A stretch of 21,112 nt of DNA, from assembly GCA_910589085.1 (NCBI GenBank), contig CAJUSG010000043.1:1-21112 (forward strand). Reading direction: 5' to 3'. Position 1 is the stretch's first letter. The number at the start of each line of letters is the position of its first letter. Of the stretch, positions 13,776 through 20,914 are shown piece by piece. Both the position numbers and the translations under genes were made by a program. This DNA comes from an uncultured Oscillospiraceae bacterium (GTDB taxonomy: Bacteria; Bacillota; Clostridia; Oscillospirales; Oscillospiraceae). A model generated the notes under the pieces. It was not told the origin of the DNA. It worked only from the letters and a program-made list of their open reading frames with translations, and did not search any database.

Positions 13776-15893
13776 CTACTTGGCCAGAAAGACCGCCACA
13801 CTCCTGCCCCGGACGGTGACCTGCCGGCCAGAGACCGGCGTCCGGGTCTGCTCCGCCTGCCATGTGTCCACCGCCTTCACCCAGTACATGGAGGCGGGCA
13901 GCTCGGGCAGGGTGACGGTCAGGTCCTCCCACCAGGCATTGGAGGCCACGTAGACCACCTGGGGGCCGGCGTCCCGCTCCCAGCCGGAAAACATCACCCC
14001 CACATACCGGTCATGGCCGTCGAAGGGCCGGTCCCGCCAGGGGGTCACCCCATGAAAGCTCACGTCGGGGAAGCCGCAGGCGCCGTCCCCCGCTCTGGCC
14101 CGGAGAACCCGATGCTCCCGGCGGAAGCGGATCATAAACCTGCAGAACTCAAACATGTCCCGGTTCTGCTCCAGCCGGTTCCAGTCCAGCCAGGAGATGA
14201 TATTGTCCTGGCAGTAGGCGTTGTTGTTGCCGAACTGGGTGTTGCCAAACTCGTCCCCGGCCAGGAACATAGGGGTGCCCCGGGAGCACATCAGCAGGGC
14301 AAAGGCGTTGCGGCACATGCGGCGGCGCAGCTCGTTAACGGCAGGGTCGTCCGTCTCCCCCTCCGCGCCGCAGTTCCAGCTGTTGTTGTCGTTGGCCCCG
14401 TCGGTGTTGTTCCAGCCGTTGGCCAGGTTGTGCTTTTCGTTGTAGCAGAACAGGTCCCACAGGGTAAAGCCGTCGTGGCAGGTAATAAAGTTCACCGAGG
14501 CGTTGGTCCGGCCCTGGCTGCCGTACATGTCCTGAGAGCCCACGATCCGCTGGGCGGCCCACTGGGCGCAGCCCTCGTCCCCCTTCAGGTAGCGGCGGAT
14601 ATCGTCCCGATAGCGGCCATTCCACTCCGCCCAGCGGTTCCAGGCCGGGAAGGTGCCCACCTGGTAGAGGCCGCCGGCGTCCCAGGCCTCGGCGATGAGC
14701 TTCACGTTGCCCAGAATGGGGTCGAAGGCCAGGGCCTGGAGCAGAGGGGGGGCACCCATGGGGGAGCCGTCCTCGCTGCGGCCCAGGATGGAGGCCAGAT
14801 CAAAACGGAAGCCGTCCACCCGGTAGGCGGTCACCCAGTAGCGCAGGCAGTCCAGGATCATCTGCCGGACGATGGGGTGGTTGCAGTTCATGGTGTTGCC
14901 GCAGCCGCTGAAGTTGTAGTACTGTCCGTCGGGGGTGAGCAGGTAATAGATGTTGTTGTCAAAGCCCTTGAAGGAGAAGAAGGGGCCCTTCTCGTTGCCC
15001 TCGGCGGTGTGGTTGAACACCACATCCAGATAGACCTCGATCCCCCGCCGGTTGCAGGCCTGAATCAGCCGCTTCAGCTCGTTGCCCTCCCGGTTGTACT
15101 CGGTGGAGGCGGTATAGCTGGTGTTGGGGGCGAAAAAGCTGACCGTGCTGTAGCCCCAGTAGTTGTACAGGGTTCTGCCCTCCACCTGGCGGTAGTCCTG
15201 CATCTCGTCGAACTCGAAGATGGGCATGAGCTCGATGGCGTTGACCCCCAGCTCCTCCAGATAGTCCAGCTTCTCCATGACGCCGGCAAAGGTGCCCGGA
15301 TGGGACACCCCGGAGGAGGCGTCCCTGGTGAAGCCCCGGACGTGGAGCTCATAGATCACCAGGTCCTCCATGGGGATAAGCGGCTGGGCCATATCCGCCC
15401 AGTCAAAGTCGTCCTTCACCACCCGGGCCTTGTAGTGCTGGCCCCGGGGGGCGGCCGCGCCCCACTGGCTCTGCCCCGTGACCGCCTTGGCGTAGGGGTC
15501 CAGCAGGTACTTGGTCCGGTCGAAAATCAGGCCACGCTTGGGGTCGTAGGGGCCGTCCACCCGGTAGGCGTATTCAAACTCCTCGATGTTCAGCTTGAAC
15601 ACAATCATGGAGTACACATTGCCGATGCGGTAGTGCTGGGGGAAGGGGAGCACGGCGAAGGGCTCGTCCTGCTCCCGGTGGAAGAGCAGCAGCTCGATGG
15701 AGGCGGCCCCGTTGGAGTGCACGGTGAAGTTTACGCCGCCGGGAATCGCCGTGGCGCCGTTGATCTCATAAAAGCCGGGCCGGACTTCAAAGTCCGCTAT
15801 GCGGTCCAGCGGGACCAGATGGATCGTGCGGGGCAGTGCCAGCTGGACTGCGCCCTCCGCCGGCGTCCCGGCGGGAGTAGAGGTCTTGTCCAT
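13776..15893 (-). CDS. glgX: Glycogen debranching enzyme / isoamylase-type GH13 (GlgX-like)
   Basis: A 705-residue GH13 enzyme that hydrolyses alpha-1,6 branches in glycogen or related glucans. Residues about 35-150 form a CBM48-like N-terminal domain. The TIM-barrel motifs follow: ELMPIFEFDE (221-230), YWGYSTVSFFAP (245-256), DVVFNH (290-295), VDGFRFD with nucleophile D365, LIAEAWD with acid/base E402, and ITCHDGF with H473-D474. A C-terminal beta domain completes it. I chose the ATG at 15893, eight bases after AAGGAGG; 36 further in-frame codons upstream run across the promoter and are not credible. It has its own promoter and no other glycogen gene beside it. A pullulanase activity cannot be excluded. 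Confidence 0.92.
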   Translation of the reverse strand: MDKTSTPAGTPAEGAVQLALPRTIHLVPLDRIADFEVRPGFYEINGATAIPGGVNFTVHSNGAASIELLLFHREQDEPFAVLPFPQHYRIGNVYSMIVFKLNIEEFEYAYRVDGPYDPKRGLIFDRTKYLLDPYAKAVTGQSQWGAAAPRGQHYKARVVKDDFDWADMAQPLIPMEDLVIYELHVRGFTRDASSGVSHPGTFAGVMEKLDYLEELGVNAIELMPIFEFDEMQDYRQVEGRTLYNYWGYSTVSFFAPNTSYTASTEYNREGNELKRLIQACNRRGIEVYLDVVFNHTAEGNEKGPFFSFKGFDNNIYYLLTPDGQYYNFSGCGNTMNCNHPIVRQMILDCLRYWVTAYRVDGFRFDLASILGRSEDGSPMGAPPLLQALAFDPILGNVKLIAEAWDAGGLYQVGTFPAWNRWAEWNGRYRDDIRRYLKGDEGCAQWAAQRIVGSQDMYGSQGRTNASVNFITCHDGFTLWDLFCYNEKHNLANGWNNTDGANDNNSWNCGAEGETDDPAVNELRRRMCRNAFALLMCSRGTPMFLAGDEFGNTQFGNNNAYCQDNIISWLDWNRLEQNRDMFEFCRFMIRFRREHRVLRARAGDGACGFPDVSFHGVTPWRDRPFDGHDRYVGVMFSGWERDAGPQVVYVASNAWWEDLTVTLPELPASMYWVKAVDTWQAEQTRTPVSGRQVTVRGRSVAVFLAK

Positions 15894-15927
15894 CAATATG
15901 TCCTCCTTAAAAAATTGTGGTACTCCT

Positions 15928-15956
15928 ATTATAATGCGCATATCCCCTCTCCGCAA
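15928..15956 (-). promoter_or_regulatory. Sigma-A promoter of glgX
   Basis: On the minus strand, TTGCGG (15956-15951) is 17 bases from a consensus TATAAT (15933-15928). Transcription would begin near 15921, about 28 bases before the start codon. Confidence 0.85.
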
Positions 15957-16123
15957 GTCCGATCCTGACGGAATGGCCTCACTTTTTGTCAAAATGGCCA
16001 AATTGAGGCCGTTTTGCCGGAATTTCTCCCCACATGCCCGCCGCAGCGGACTTTTTCCATTGGATAATCCGATATATTCGTCACAATCTCTGTGAAAGCC
16101 TGTTTTTTTCCTGGTTTTTTTAC
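15957..16123. other. Non-coding stretch between divergent glgX and bactofilin promoters
   Basis: No credible gene is seen here. The one notable structure is the inverted repeat GGCCTCA (15975-15981) and TGAGGCC (16004-16010) flanking an AT-rich centre that contains TTTTGACA on the minus strand without a matching -10. It might be an operator for either promoter; nothing more can be said. Confidence 0.5.
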
Positions 16124-16152
16124 TTGCGCAGGCGGCTAAAATTTGCTATAAT
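16124..16152 (+). promoter_or_regulatory. Sigma-A promoter of the bactofilin gene
   Basis: TTGCGC (16124-16129), a 17-base spacer and TATAAT (16147-16152), with TGC directly ahead of the -10 giving an extended -10. The predicted start near 16159 leaves a leader of about 60 bases. Confidence 0.85.
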
Positions 16153-16220
16153 CTGTTCTACTCTCAATGTTCAGGCGCTGGACGGCCGGCGCAGTGAAAT
16201 AATGTAAGGAGTGATCTACT

Positions 16221-16727
16221 ATGGGTTTGTTCGGAGGACAGACCAAACAGGAACCTGTCACCAGCACCTCCTATGAGGGAGATATGTTCGAGGAGCCCTT
16301 TGATGCCCTGCCCACCCTGCCCAAGGCCCAGGACAACACCGTGATCGCCAAGGGCATCACCTTTACCGGCACCATCCACGGTGAGGGCGTCGTCCGGGTG
16401 GAGGGCCGCGTGGAGGGCGAGGTGGATCTGAAGGGCACCCTCACCGTCACCACCACCGGAACGGTTCAGGGCCCCATCACCGCCGACGTGGTGCGGGTGG
16501 CCGGAGATATCACCGGCAGCATCACCGCCCGGGAAAGCCTGTGCCTGGAGCGCACCGGCTGCGTCCACGGCGACGTGGCCACCGCCTCCCTGATCGTGGA
16601 AAACGGCCGGCTGGACGGCAGCAGCACCATGCTCACCGCGCCCGAGCGTCCCAAGGAGCCCGACCTCTCGGTGGACGACCTTCAGTTTGGAGAAAACTAC
16701 GACCTGGACCTGGGTTCGGAGCAGTAA
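16221..16727 (+). CDS. Bactofilin (polymer-forming cytoskeletal protein)
   Basis: A 168-residue protein of the bactofilin family (DUF583), which forms nucleotide-free filaments, often at the membrane, and organises cell-shape or envelope machinery. The central part, about residues 42-140, is a right-handed beta-helix built from short repeats, visible as GITFTGTIHGEGVVRVEGRV, GEVDLKGTLTV, GDITGSI and HGDVATASLIVENGRLDG. The first 40 residues and the last 30 are acidic, low-complexity tails, as usual for the family. The start ATG at 16221 follows TAAGGAG. It is a single-gene unit with a strong promoter and a terminator; no M23 peptidase or ParA partner is adjacent, so its cellular task is not indicated. 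Confidence 0.92.
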   Translation: MGLFGGQTKQEPVTSTSYEGDMFEEPFDALPTLPKAQDNTVIAKGITFTGTIHGEGVVRVEGRVEGEVDLKGTLTVTTTGTVQGPITADVVRVAGDITGSITARESLCLERTGCVHGDVATASLIVENGRLDGSSTMLTAPERPKEPDLSVDDLQFGENYDLDLGSEQ

Positions 16728-16748
16728 ATTTTTGTCCTTCCATAAGAA

Positions 16749-16774
16749 AGCGGCCCTGTTCAGGGCCGCTTTTT
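16749..16774 (+). terminator. Terminator between bactofilin and mntP
   Basis: AGCGGCCCTG (16749-16758) pairs with CAGGGCCGCT (16761-16770) and is followed by five T residues on the plus strand. On the minus strand the stem is followed by TTTCTTATG, so it probably serves both converging genes, less efficiently for mntP. Confidence 0.85.
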
Positions 16775-16781
16775 CCTGCTT

Positions 16782-17342
16782 TCAGGCAGAGAGGGTGTGC
16801 TCCAGCAGAATTTTTACCCCCATTCCAATCAGAATCACTCCCCCTGTCAGCTCCGCCCGCCCCCGGAAGCGGCCGCCAAAGACCCCGCCCGCCCGGACGC
16901 CCGCCGCCGACAGCACAAAGGTGGTCGCCCCGATCAGGCAGACCGCCGGGAGAATGTCCGCCTGGAGAAAGGCAAAGGTTACCCCTACCGCCAGGGCGTC
17001 GATGGAGGTGGCCACAGCCAGGGGCAGCATGGCCCGGGGCGCGAAGGAGCTGTCCAGCGTCTCGTCCGCCCCCGCCCGGGACTCCCGCACCATGCTGAAG
17101 CCGATGAGAGACAGCAGAATAAAAGCTATCCAGTGGTCCACCGAGACGATCATCCCCTGAAACCGCACCCCCAGCAGCCAGCCGGCCAGGGGCATCAGGG
17201 CCTGAAAGCCTCCGAACCAGCAGCCGCAGGTGACGCAGTGGCTCAGCCGGGGCCGGCCAACGGCCAGCCCCTTGCACACCGACACGGCAAAGGCGTCCAT
17301 AGACAGGCTGACCGCGATCATTAAAAGCTCATACTGCCGCAT
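16782..17342 (-). CDS. mntP: Manganese efflux pump MntP
   Basis: A 186-residue six-helix inner-membrane protein of the MntP (YebN, DUF204) family that exports Mn2+. The two homologous halves each carry the key acidic motif: SMDAFAVS with D16 and TSIDALAVG with D115. GGFQALMP near 44-51 and the C-terminal GGVILIGMGVKILLEH are typical. Length equals the E. coli protein within a few residues. The start ATG at 17342 follows GGGAGG with a seven-base gap. A 7-base-pair GC hairpin (17356-17374) lies immediately ahead of the ribosome binding site. I see no yybP-ykoY Mn riboswitch core and no clear promoter on this strand. Confidence 0.93.
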   Translation of the reverse strand: MRQYELLMIAVSLSMDAFAVSVCKGLAVGRPRLSHCVTCGCWFGGFQALMPLAGWLLGVRFQGMIVSVDHWIAFILLSLIGFSMVRESRAGADETLDSSFAPRAMLPLAVATSIDALAVGVTFAFLQADILPAVCLIGATTFVLSAAGVRAGGVFGGRFRGRAELTGGVILIGMGVKILLEHTLSA

Positions 17343-17355
17343 AGCAATTCCTCCC

Positions 17356-17374
17356 GGGGCGGGACCGCCGCCCC
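17356..17374 (-). promoter_or_regulatory. Hairpin abutting the mntP ribosome binding site
   Basis: GGGGCGG and CCGCCCC form a perfect seven-pair stem with a five-base loop; its 3' side on the minus strand runs straight into CGGGAGG, the mntP ribosome binding site. It could affect translation. No ligand-binding structure is recognised. Confidence 0.4.
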
Positions 17375-17453
17375 TGTCAATATATTTTTTCAGCCCCCGA
17401 AACATGCCCGAACCGGCTCCGGCCGGGCCGCAGAAATTTTTTTCAAAAAGGTA

Positions 17454-17482
17454 TTGACAAGTCGGATAACGAATAGTATAAT
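17454..17482 (+). promoter_or_regulatory. Consensus sigma-A promoter of the cysteine-rich peptide unit
   Basis: TTGACA (17454-17459), a 17-base spacer and TATAAT (17477-17482), matching the consensus at all twelve positions. It is the strongest promoter in the window. Transcription would start near 17489 and, with the terminator at 17685-17720, give an RNA of about 230 bases. Confidence 0.92.
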
Positions 17483-17508
17483 TCAAACTCAGAAAACAGG
17501 AGCCTGCC

Positions 17509-17601
17509 ATGGCTCAGAAAGGAGTCCGTTATGCTGAGAAATGTGCTGAACAATGTCAGTTATCCGGAGTGCGGCGATCCATGCTGCCCTCTGTGCTGTG
17601 A
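17509..17601 (+). CDS. Possible 30-residue leader peptide overlapping the cysteine-rich ORF
   Basis: An ATG at 17509 preceded by CAGGAG and a six-base gap opens a 30-codon frame ending TGA at 17599-17601. It overlaps the 40-codon frame that begins at 17531, in a different phase. The peptide is basic with two cysteines (EKCAEQCQLSG). It may be translated as a leader that affects the following frame, or be fortuitous, because the two frames cannot both be conserved freely. No homolog is recognised. Confidence 0.3.
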   Translation: MAQKGVRYAEKCAEQCQLSGVRRSMLPSVL

Positions 17602-17653
17602 TGTGCTCTTTGGGTTTGGAATCGGTGTCAGAATAATGGACTGCCCCTTATAG
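17531..17653 (+). CDS. Unrecognised 40-residue cysteine-rich small protein
   Basis: A 40-residue ORF with ATG at 17531 behind AAAGGAG (17518-17524, six-base gap). Six cysteines are present; five fall in the block YPECGDPCCPLCCD (C-x3-CC-x2-CC) and one near the end in MDCPL. A hydrophobic glycine-rich stretch, VLFGFGIGV, follows the block. The cysteine pattern suggests metal binding or disulfides, but I recognise no family. No signal peptide or double-glycine leader is evident. It is the only sizeable frame in a unit with a consensus promoter and a strong terminator. Several codons (AGA, ATA, TTA, AAT) are unlike the GC-rich neighbours. It diverges from mntP, which makes a metal-related role possible but unproven. 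The alternative is a non-coding RNA with a chance ORF. Confidence 0.6.
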   Translation: MLRNVLNNVSYPECGDPCCPLCCDVLFGFGIGVRIMDCPL

Positions 17654-17684
17654 ACCGGGATTTTGTCCGTTTTTGTACCGCCAG

Positions 17685-17720
17685 AGCCAGGTGAGGCATC
17701 GCGCCTCACCTGGCTTTTTT
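17685..17720 (+). terminator. Strong intrinsic terminator of the cysteine-rich peptide unit
   Basis: A perfect 13-base-pair stem, AGCCAGGTGAGGC with GCCTCACCTGGCT (17685-17697 and 17703-17715), loop ATCGC, followed by six T residues. It isolates the small unit from rtcB downstream. Confidence 0.95.
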
Positions 17721-17867
17721 ATATCCTTCGTTCCCGGAGGAGAGGCAGAAAAATTTTTTATACGTTTCAGCAGGGTCCAGCCATAGAATTGGATGGGTCC
17801 GGGGAGTTATACTCTCAGTAATATAAATTGACTGAAAACAAACTGTTTCAGAAAGAAGGGAAGCTAT
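17721..17867 (+). other. Leader region of rtcB
   Basis: This 147-base AT-rich stretch has no gene. TATACT (about 17809) and TATAAA (17823) could be -10 elements, but neither has a good -35 at 16-18 bases. An imperfect palindrome, CTGAAA (17832-17837) with TTTCAG (17846-17851), sits just before the ribosome binding site and may be an operator. Some rtcB genes outside Firmicutes are controlled by a sigma-54 activator, but no such promoter motif is seen here. Confidence 0.4.
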
Positions 17868-19076
17868 ATGTTAGAGGTACAGGGTAAGTACAATCAGGCC
17901 AAGATTTTTACCGACGTGGTGGATCAGGCCTCCATCGCCCAGGTCATTGAGCTGTGCAGCCAGGAGTTCACCTCCGGCAGCCGCATCCGGCTGATGCCCG
18001 ACGTCCACGCCGGCGCGGGCTGCACCGTGGGCACCACCATGACCATCACCGACAAGGTGGTGCCCAATTTGGTGGGGGTGGATATCGGCTGCGGCATGGA
18101 GACGGCCCGGATTCGGGAGGACCATCTGGAGCTGCAGAAGCTGGATAAGCTGATCTATGAGAAGATCCCCTCCGGCTTTGCCATCCGGAGCACGCCCCAC
18201 CGGTATGCCGATCAGATCGATCTGGAGCAGCTGTGCTGTGCCAGGCACATCGGTATGCTCCGGGCGGAGAAGAGCATCGGCACCCTGGGCGGCGGCAATC
18301 ACTTCATCGAGGTGGACCGGGATGAGGAGGGACAGCTCTATGTGATTGTCCACTCCGGCAGCCGGCACCTGGGGCTGGAGGTGGCCAAGTACTACCAGGA
18401 GGAAGGCTACAAGGTCTTAAACCACACCGACGAGGTCTCGCTGGATCAGCTGATTGCCGAGCTCAAGGCGGCCGGCCGGCAGAAGGAGATTCAAAAGGAA
18501 CTGAAGCGGCGGAAAAGCCAAAAGCAGACCACCATCCCCCGGCAGCTGGCCTATGTCTCCGGGGCGCTGTTTGACCAGTATATCCACGATATGAAGCTGG
18601 TTCAGCGCTTTGCCGCCCTCAACCGAAAGGCCATGCTGGACGAGATTGTCAAGGGCATGAAGCTCCATGTGGAGGAGCAGTTTACCACCATCCACAACTA
18701 CATCGACACCGACACCATGATCCTGCGCAAGGGGGCTGTCTCCGCCCAGGCGGGGGAGAAGCTGCTGATTCCCATCAACATGCGGGACGGGAGCCTGCTG
18801 TGTACCGGCAGAGGCAATGAGGACTGGAACTGCTCCGCCCCCCACGGGGCCGGACGGCTCATGAGCCGGGCTCAGGCCAAGCAGTCCTTTACCGTGTCTG
18901 AGTTCAAAAAGCAGATGGATGGGGTCTATACCACCTCTGTCAGCCAGTCCACCCTGGACGAGTGCCCTATGGCCTACAAGGGTATGGGGGATATTTTGGA
19001 AAACATCGGCCCCACCGCCCAGGTGGACAAGATCATCCGGCCCATCTATAACTTTAAGGCCGGCCAGGAGGGGTGA
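17868..19076 (+). CDS. rtcB: RNA-splicing ligase RtcB family protein
   Basis: A 402-residue GTP- and Mn2+-dependent RNA ligase family protein that joins 3'-phosphate or 2',3'-cyclic-phosphate ends to 5'-OH ends. All catalytic positions are visible: MPDVHAG (43-49), metal ligands D72 and C75 in GVDIGCGM, H145 in GTLGGGNHF, H162 in VHSGSRH, H276 in TIHNYID, and the guanylylated histidine H326 in SAPHGAGR. A charged helical stretch (about 190-222) lies between the H162 region and the rest. The start ATG at 17868 follows GAAGGGAA. Length matches the shorter bacterial RtcB class. No archease or rtcA gene is adjacent, so the natural RNA substrate (repair or otherwise) is not indicated. Confidence 0.94.
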   Translation: MLEVQGKYNQAKIFTDVVDQASIAQVIELCSQEFTSGSRIRLMPDVHAGAGCTVGTTMTITDKVVPNLVGVDIGCGMETARIREDHLELQKLDKLIYEKIPSGFAIRSTPHRYADQIDLEQLCCARHIGMLRAEKSIGTLGGGNHFIEVDRDEEGQLYVIVHSGSRHLGLEVAKYYQEEGYKVLNHTDEVSLDQLIAELKAAGRQKEIQKELKRRKSQKQTTIPRQLAYVSGALFDQYIHDMKLVQRFAALNRKAMLDEIVKGMKLHVEEQFTTIHNYIDTDTMILRKGAVSAQAGEKLLIPINMRDGSLLCTGRGNEDWNCSAPHGAGRLMSRAQAKQSFTVSEFKKQMDGVYTTSVSQSTLDECPMAYKGMGDILENIGPTAQVDKIIRPIYNFKAGQEG

Positions 19077-19084
19077 CCCCTCCC

Positions 19085-19120
19085 CCGCGCCGCCTGTCAG
19101 GCGGCGCGGCCCCTTTTCTT
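19085..19120 (+). terminator. Terminator of rtcB
   Basis: CCGCGCCGCCT (19085-19095) pairs perfectly with AGGCGGCGCGG (19099-19109) around a three-base loop, followed by CCCCTTTTCTTT. The T-rich tail is delayed by four C residues, so efficiency is uncertain, but position and stem strength fit. Confidence 0.75.
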
Positions 19121-19152
19121 TCGGAAAACAGGGGGCAAACCCGAAATCTCTC

Positions 19153-19181
19153 TTGCATCCCGAGGGCAAACCGGATATAAT
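19153..19181 (+). promoter_or_regulatory. Sigma-A promoter of ychF
   Basis: TTGCAT (19153-19158), a 17-base spacer and consensus TATAAT (19176-19181). The start near 19188 leaves a leader of about 38 bases. Confidence 0.85.
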
Positions 19182-19225
19182 ATTTGGGCTGACTTGGAAA
19201 AATTAGAGGAAAAGAGGAGTCCGCC

Positions 19226-20314
19226 ATGAAATTGGGCATTGTAGGTCTTCCAAATGTTGGAAAATCCACTCTGTTTAACGCCATTACCAACGCCGGCGCC
19301 GAGAGCGCCAACTACCCCTTCTGCACCATCGACCCCAACGTGGGCATGGTGGCTGTGCCCGACGCCCGGCTGGACCGGCTGAGCGAGATGTACCACCCCA
19401 AGAAGACCACCCCGGCAGTGATTGAATTTGTGGACATCGCCGGCCTGGTGAAGGGAGCCAGCCGGGGCGAGGGCCTGGGCAACAAGTTTCTGGGCAACAT
19501 CCGCATGACCGACGCCATCGTCCACGTGGTCCGCTGCTTCGACGACGACAACGTGATCCACGTGGAGGGCTCCACCGACCCTGTCCGGGATATGGACACC
19601 ATCGACCTGGAGCTGGTCATGGCCGACCTGGAGATGGTGGAGCGGCGGATCGACAAAGCCAAGAAGGCGGCCAAGGGGGACAAGAAATTTCTCCAGGAGG
19701 CGGCCGACTTCGAGGGCCTGCGGGCCTGGCTCAACGACGGAAAATCCGCCCGGAGCTACACCGAGGTGGATATCGGCGCCGAGTACCCCGACTGTGAACT
19801 GCTGTCCCTCAAGCCGGTGATCTACGCCGCCAATCTGGATGAGGAGGGCTTCTCCGACCCCGCCTCCGTCCCCTACTACAGCCAGGTGGAGGAGCGGGCG
19901 AAGGAGCAGGGGGCCCAGGTGATCCCTGTGTGCGCCAAGCTGGAGGCCGAGATCGCCCAGCTGGACGGCGAGGAGAAGCAGATGTTCCTGGACGACCTGG
20001 GGGTGGCCGAGTCCGGACTGGACCGGCTGGTGAAGGCCAGCTACACCCTCCTCGGCCTCATCTCCTACCTCACCTCCGGCGAGGACGAGTGCCGGGCCTG
20101 GACCATCACCCGGGGCACCAAGGCCCCCCAGGCGGCCGGCAAGATCCACTCCGACTTCGAGCGGGGCTTCATCCGGGCCGAGGTCATCTCCTACGACGAC
20201 CTGATGGCCTGCGGCACCATGGCCGCCGCCCGGGAGAAGGGCCTCATCCGCTCCGAGGGCAAGGAGTATGTGGTTCAGGACGGGGATATCATCCTCTTTA
20301 GATTCAATGTATAA
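19226..20314 (+). CDS. ychF: Redox-regulated ATPase YchF (Obg-family OLA1)
   Basis: A 362-residue TRAFAC-class ATPase that binds ribosomes and acts in translation and stress responses. The P-loop GLPNVGKS is at 7-14, the switch motif VDIAGLVKGASRGEGLGNKF starts at 69, and AANLDEE at 201-207 replaces the NKxD motif, the change that makes YchF prefer ATP. The conserved PFCTIDPN holds C33, equivalent to the redox-sensitive cysteine described in E. coli YchF. A helical hairpin (about 125-160) and a C-terminal TGS domain (from about 280, with WTITRGTKAPQAAGKIHSDF) follow. Start ATG at 19226 after GAGGAG. Length is standard for the family. The chromate-transporter gene follows after 15 bases and is probably cotranscribed. 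Confidence 0.97.
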   Translation: MKLGIVGLPNVGKSTLFNAITNAGAESANYPFCTIDPNVGMVAVPDARLDRLSEMYHPKKTTPAVIEFVDIAGLVKGASRGEGLGNKFLGNIRMTDAIVHVVRCFDDDNVIHVEGSTDPVRDMDTIDLELVMADLEMVERRIDKAKKAAKGDKKFLQEAADFEGLRAWLNDGKSARSYTEVDIGAEYPDCELLSLKPVIYAANLDEEGFSDPASVPYYSQVEERAKEQGAQVIPVCAKLEAEIAQLDGEEKQMFLDDLGVAESGLDRLVKASYTLLGLISYLTSGEDECRAWTITRGTKAPQAAGKIHSDFERGFIRAEVISYDDLMACGTMAAAREKGLIRSEGKEYVVQDGDIILFRFNV

Positions 20315-20329
20315 GCGAGGCGTTTGACT

Positions 20330-20914
20330 GTGAACATCTATCTCGACCTTTTCCTCACCTTTGCCAAGGTGGGGGTATGTACCTTCGGCGGGGGCTACGC
20401 CATGCTGCCCATCCTCCAGCGGGAGGTGGTGGAGAAAAAGGGCTGGGCCACCGATGAGGAGCTCACCGACTACTTCGCCGTGGGCCAGTGCACCCCCGGC
20501 ATCATCGCCGTCAACACCGCCACATTTATCGGCTACAAGCACAAGGGCATCCCCGGCGGCGTGCTCACCACCCTGGGGGTGGTGTTCCCCTCCTTGGTGA
20601 TTATCACCGCCATCGCCGCCTTTCTGTCCAACTTTGCCGACATCCCGGTGGTCCAGCACGCCCTGGCGGGCATCAACGCCGCTGTGGTGGCCCTCATCGC
20701 CGCCAGCGTGCTGAAGCTGGGCAAGTCCACCCTGAAAAACGGAGCGGCCATCGCCATCTTCCTGTGCGTGCTGGCCCTGTCGGCGGCGGGGAGCCTGGCC
20801 AACTTCGGCGCCGGAGCGTTGGACCTGCTCACCTCTCCGGCGGTGCTCATCGTGCTGGCCGGTGCGGCGGGCTTCCTGCTCTACGGCAGAAAGAAAGGCG
20901 GTGAGGACAAGTGA
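20330..20914 (+). CDS. Chromate transporter, single CHR domain (first of pair)
   Basis: A 194-residue membrane protein of the chromate ion transporter family. The CHR signature is clear: FAKVGVCTFGGGYAMLPIL near the N-terminus, then GWATDEELTDYFAVGQCTPG and an extended hydrophobic region with about five further segments. I chose GTG at 20330, nine bases after GAGG (20317-20320); a TTG two codons upstream is only three bases from that site. Firmicutes commonly carry two such half-size genes that work as a heteropair, and the next gene overlaps this one in that arrangement. Many family members are annotated as chromate exporters without evidence, so the transported anion is uncertain. The protein ends in a basic tail, YGRKKGGEDK. 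Confidence 0.9.
   Translation: MNIYLDLFLTFAKVGVCTFGGGYAMLPILQREVVEKKGWATDEELTDYFAVGQCTPGIIAVNTATFIGYKHKGIPGGVLTTLGVVFPSLVIITAIAAFLSNFADIPVVQHALAGINAAVVALIAASVLKLGKSTLKNGAAIAIFLCVLALSAAGSLANFGAGALDLLTSPAVLIVLAGAAGFLLYGRKKGGEDK

Noticed and set aside
13461..15968. An 835-codon plus-strand frame opposite glgX
   Set aside because: Antisense to a full GH13 gene with its own promoter and ribosome binding site; low-complexity translation with no recognisable domain.
15894..16001. N-terminal extension of the debranching enzyme by 36 codons
   Set aside because: It would start upstream of the TTGCGG-17-TATAAT promoter that drives the gene, while ATG at 15893 has an ideal AAGGAGG site.
17374..17379. 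TTGACA on the minus strand as a -35 for mntP
   Set aside because: No -10 element lies 15-19 bases downstream; the following sequence is GC-rich and forms the hairpin by the ribosome binding site.
17343..17510. N-terminal extension of MntP beyond the ATG at 17342
   Set aside because: The extra residues resemble no MntP protein and would cross the opposing promoter; the chosen start gives the family's standard length and a good ribosome binding site.
19097..20659. A 520-codon minus-strand frame opposite ychF
   Set aside because: Antisense shadow of ychF; valine-, glycine- and histidine-rich, with no ribosome binding site or domain.
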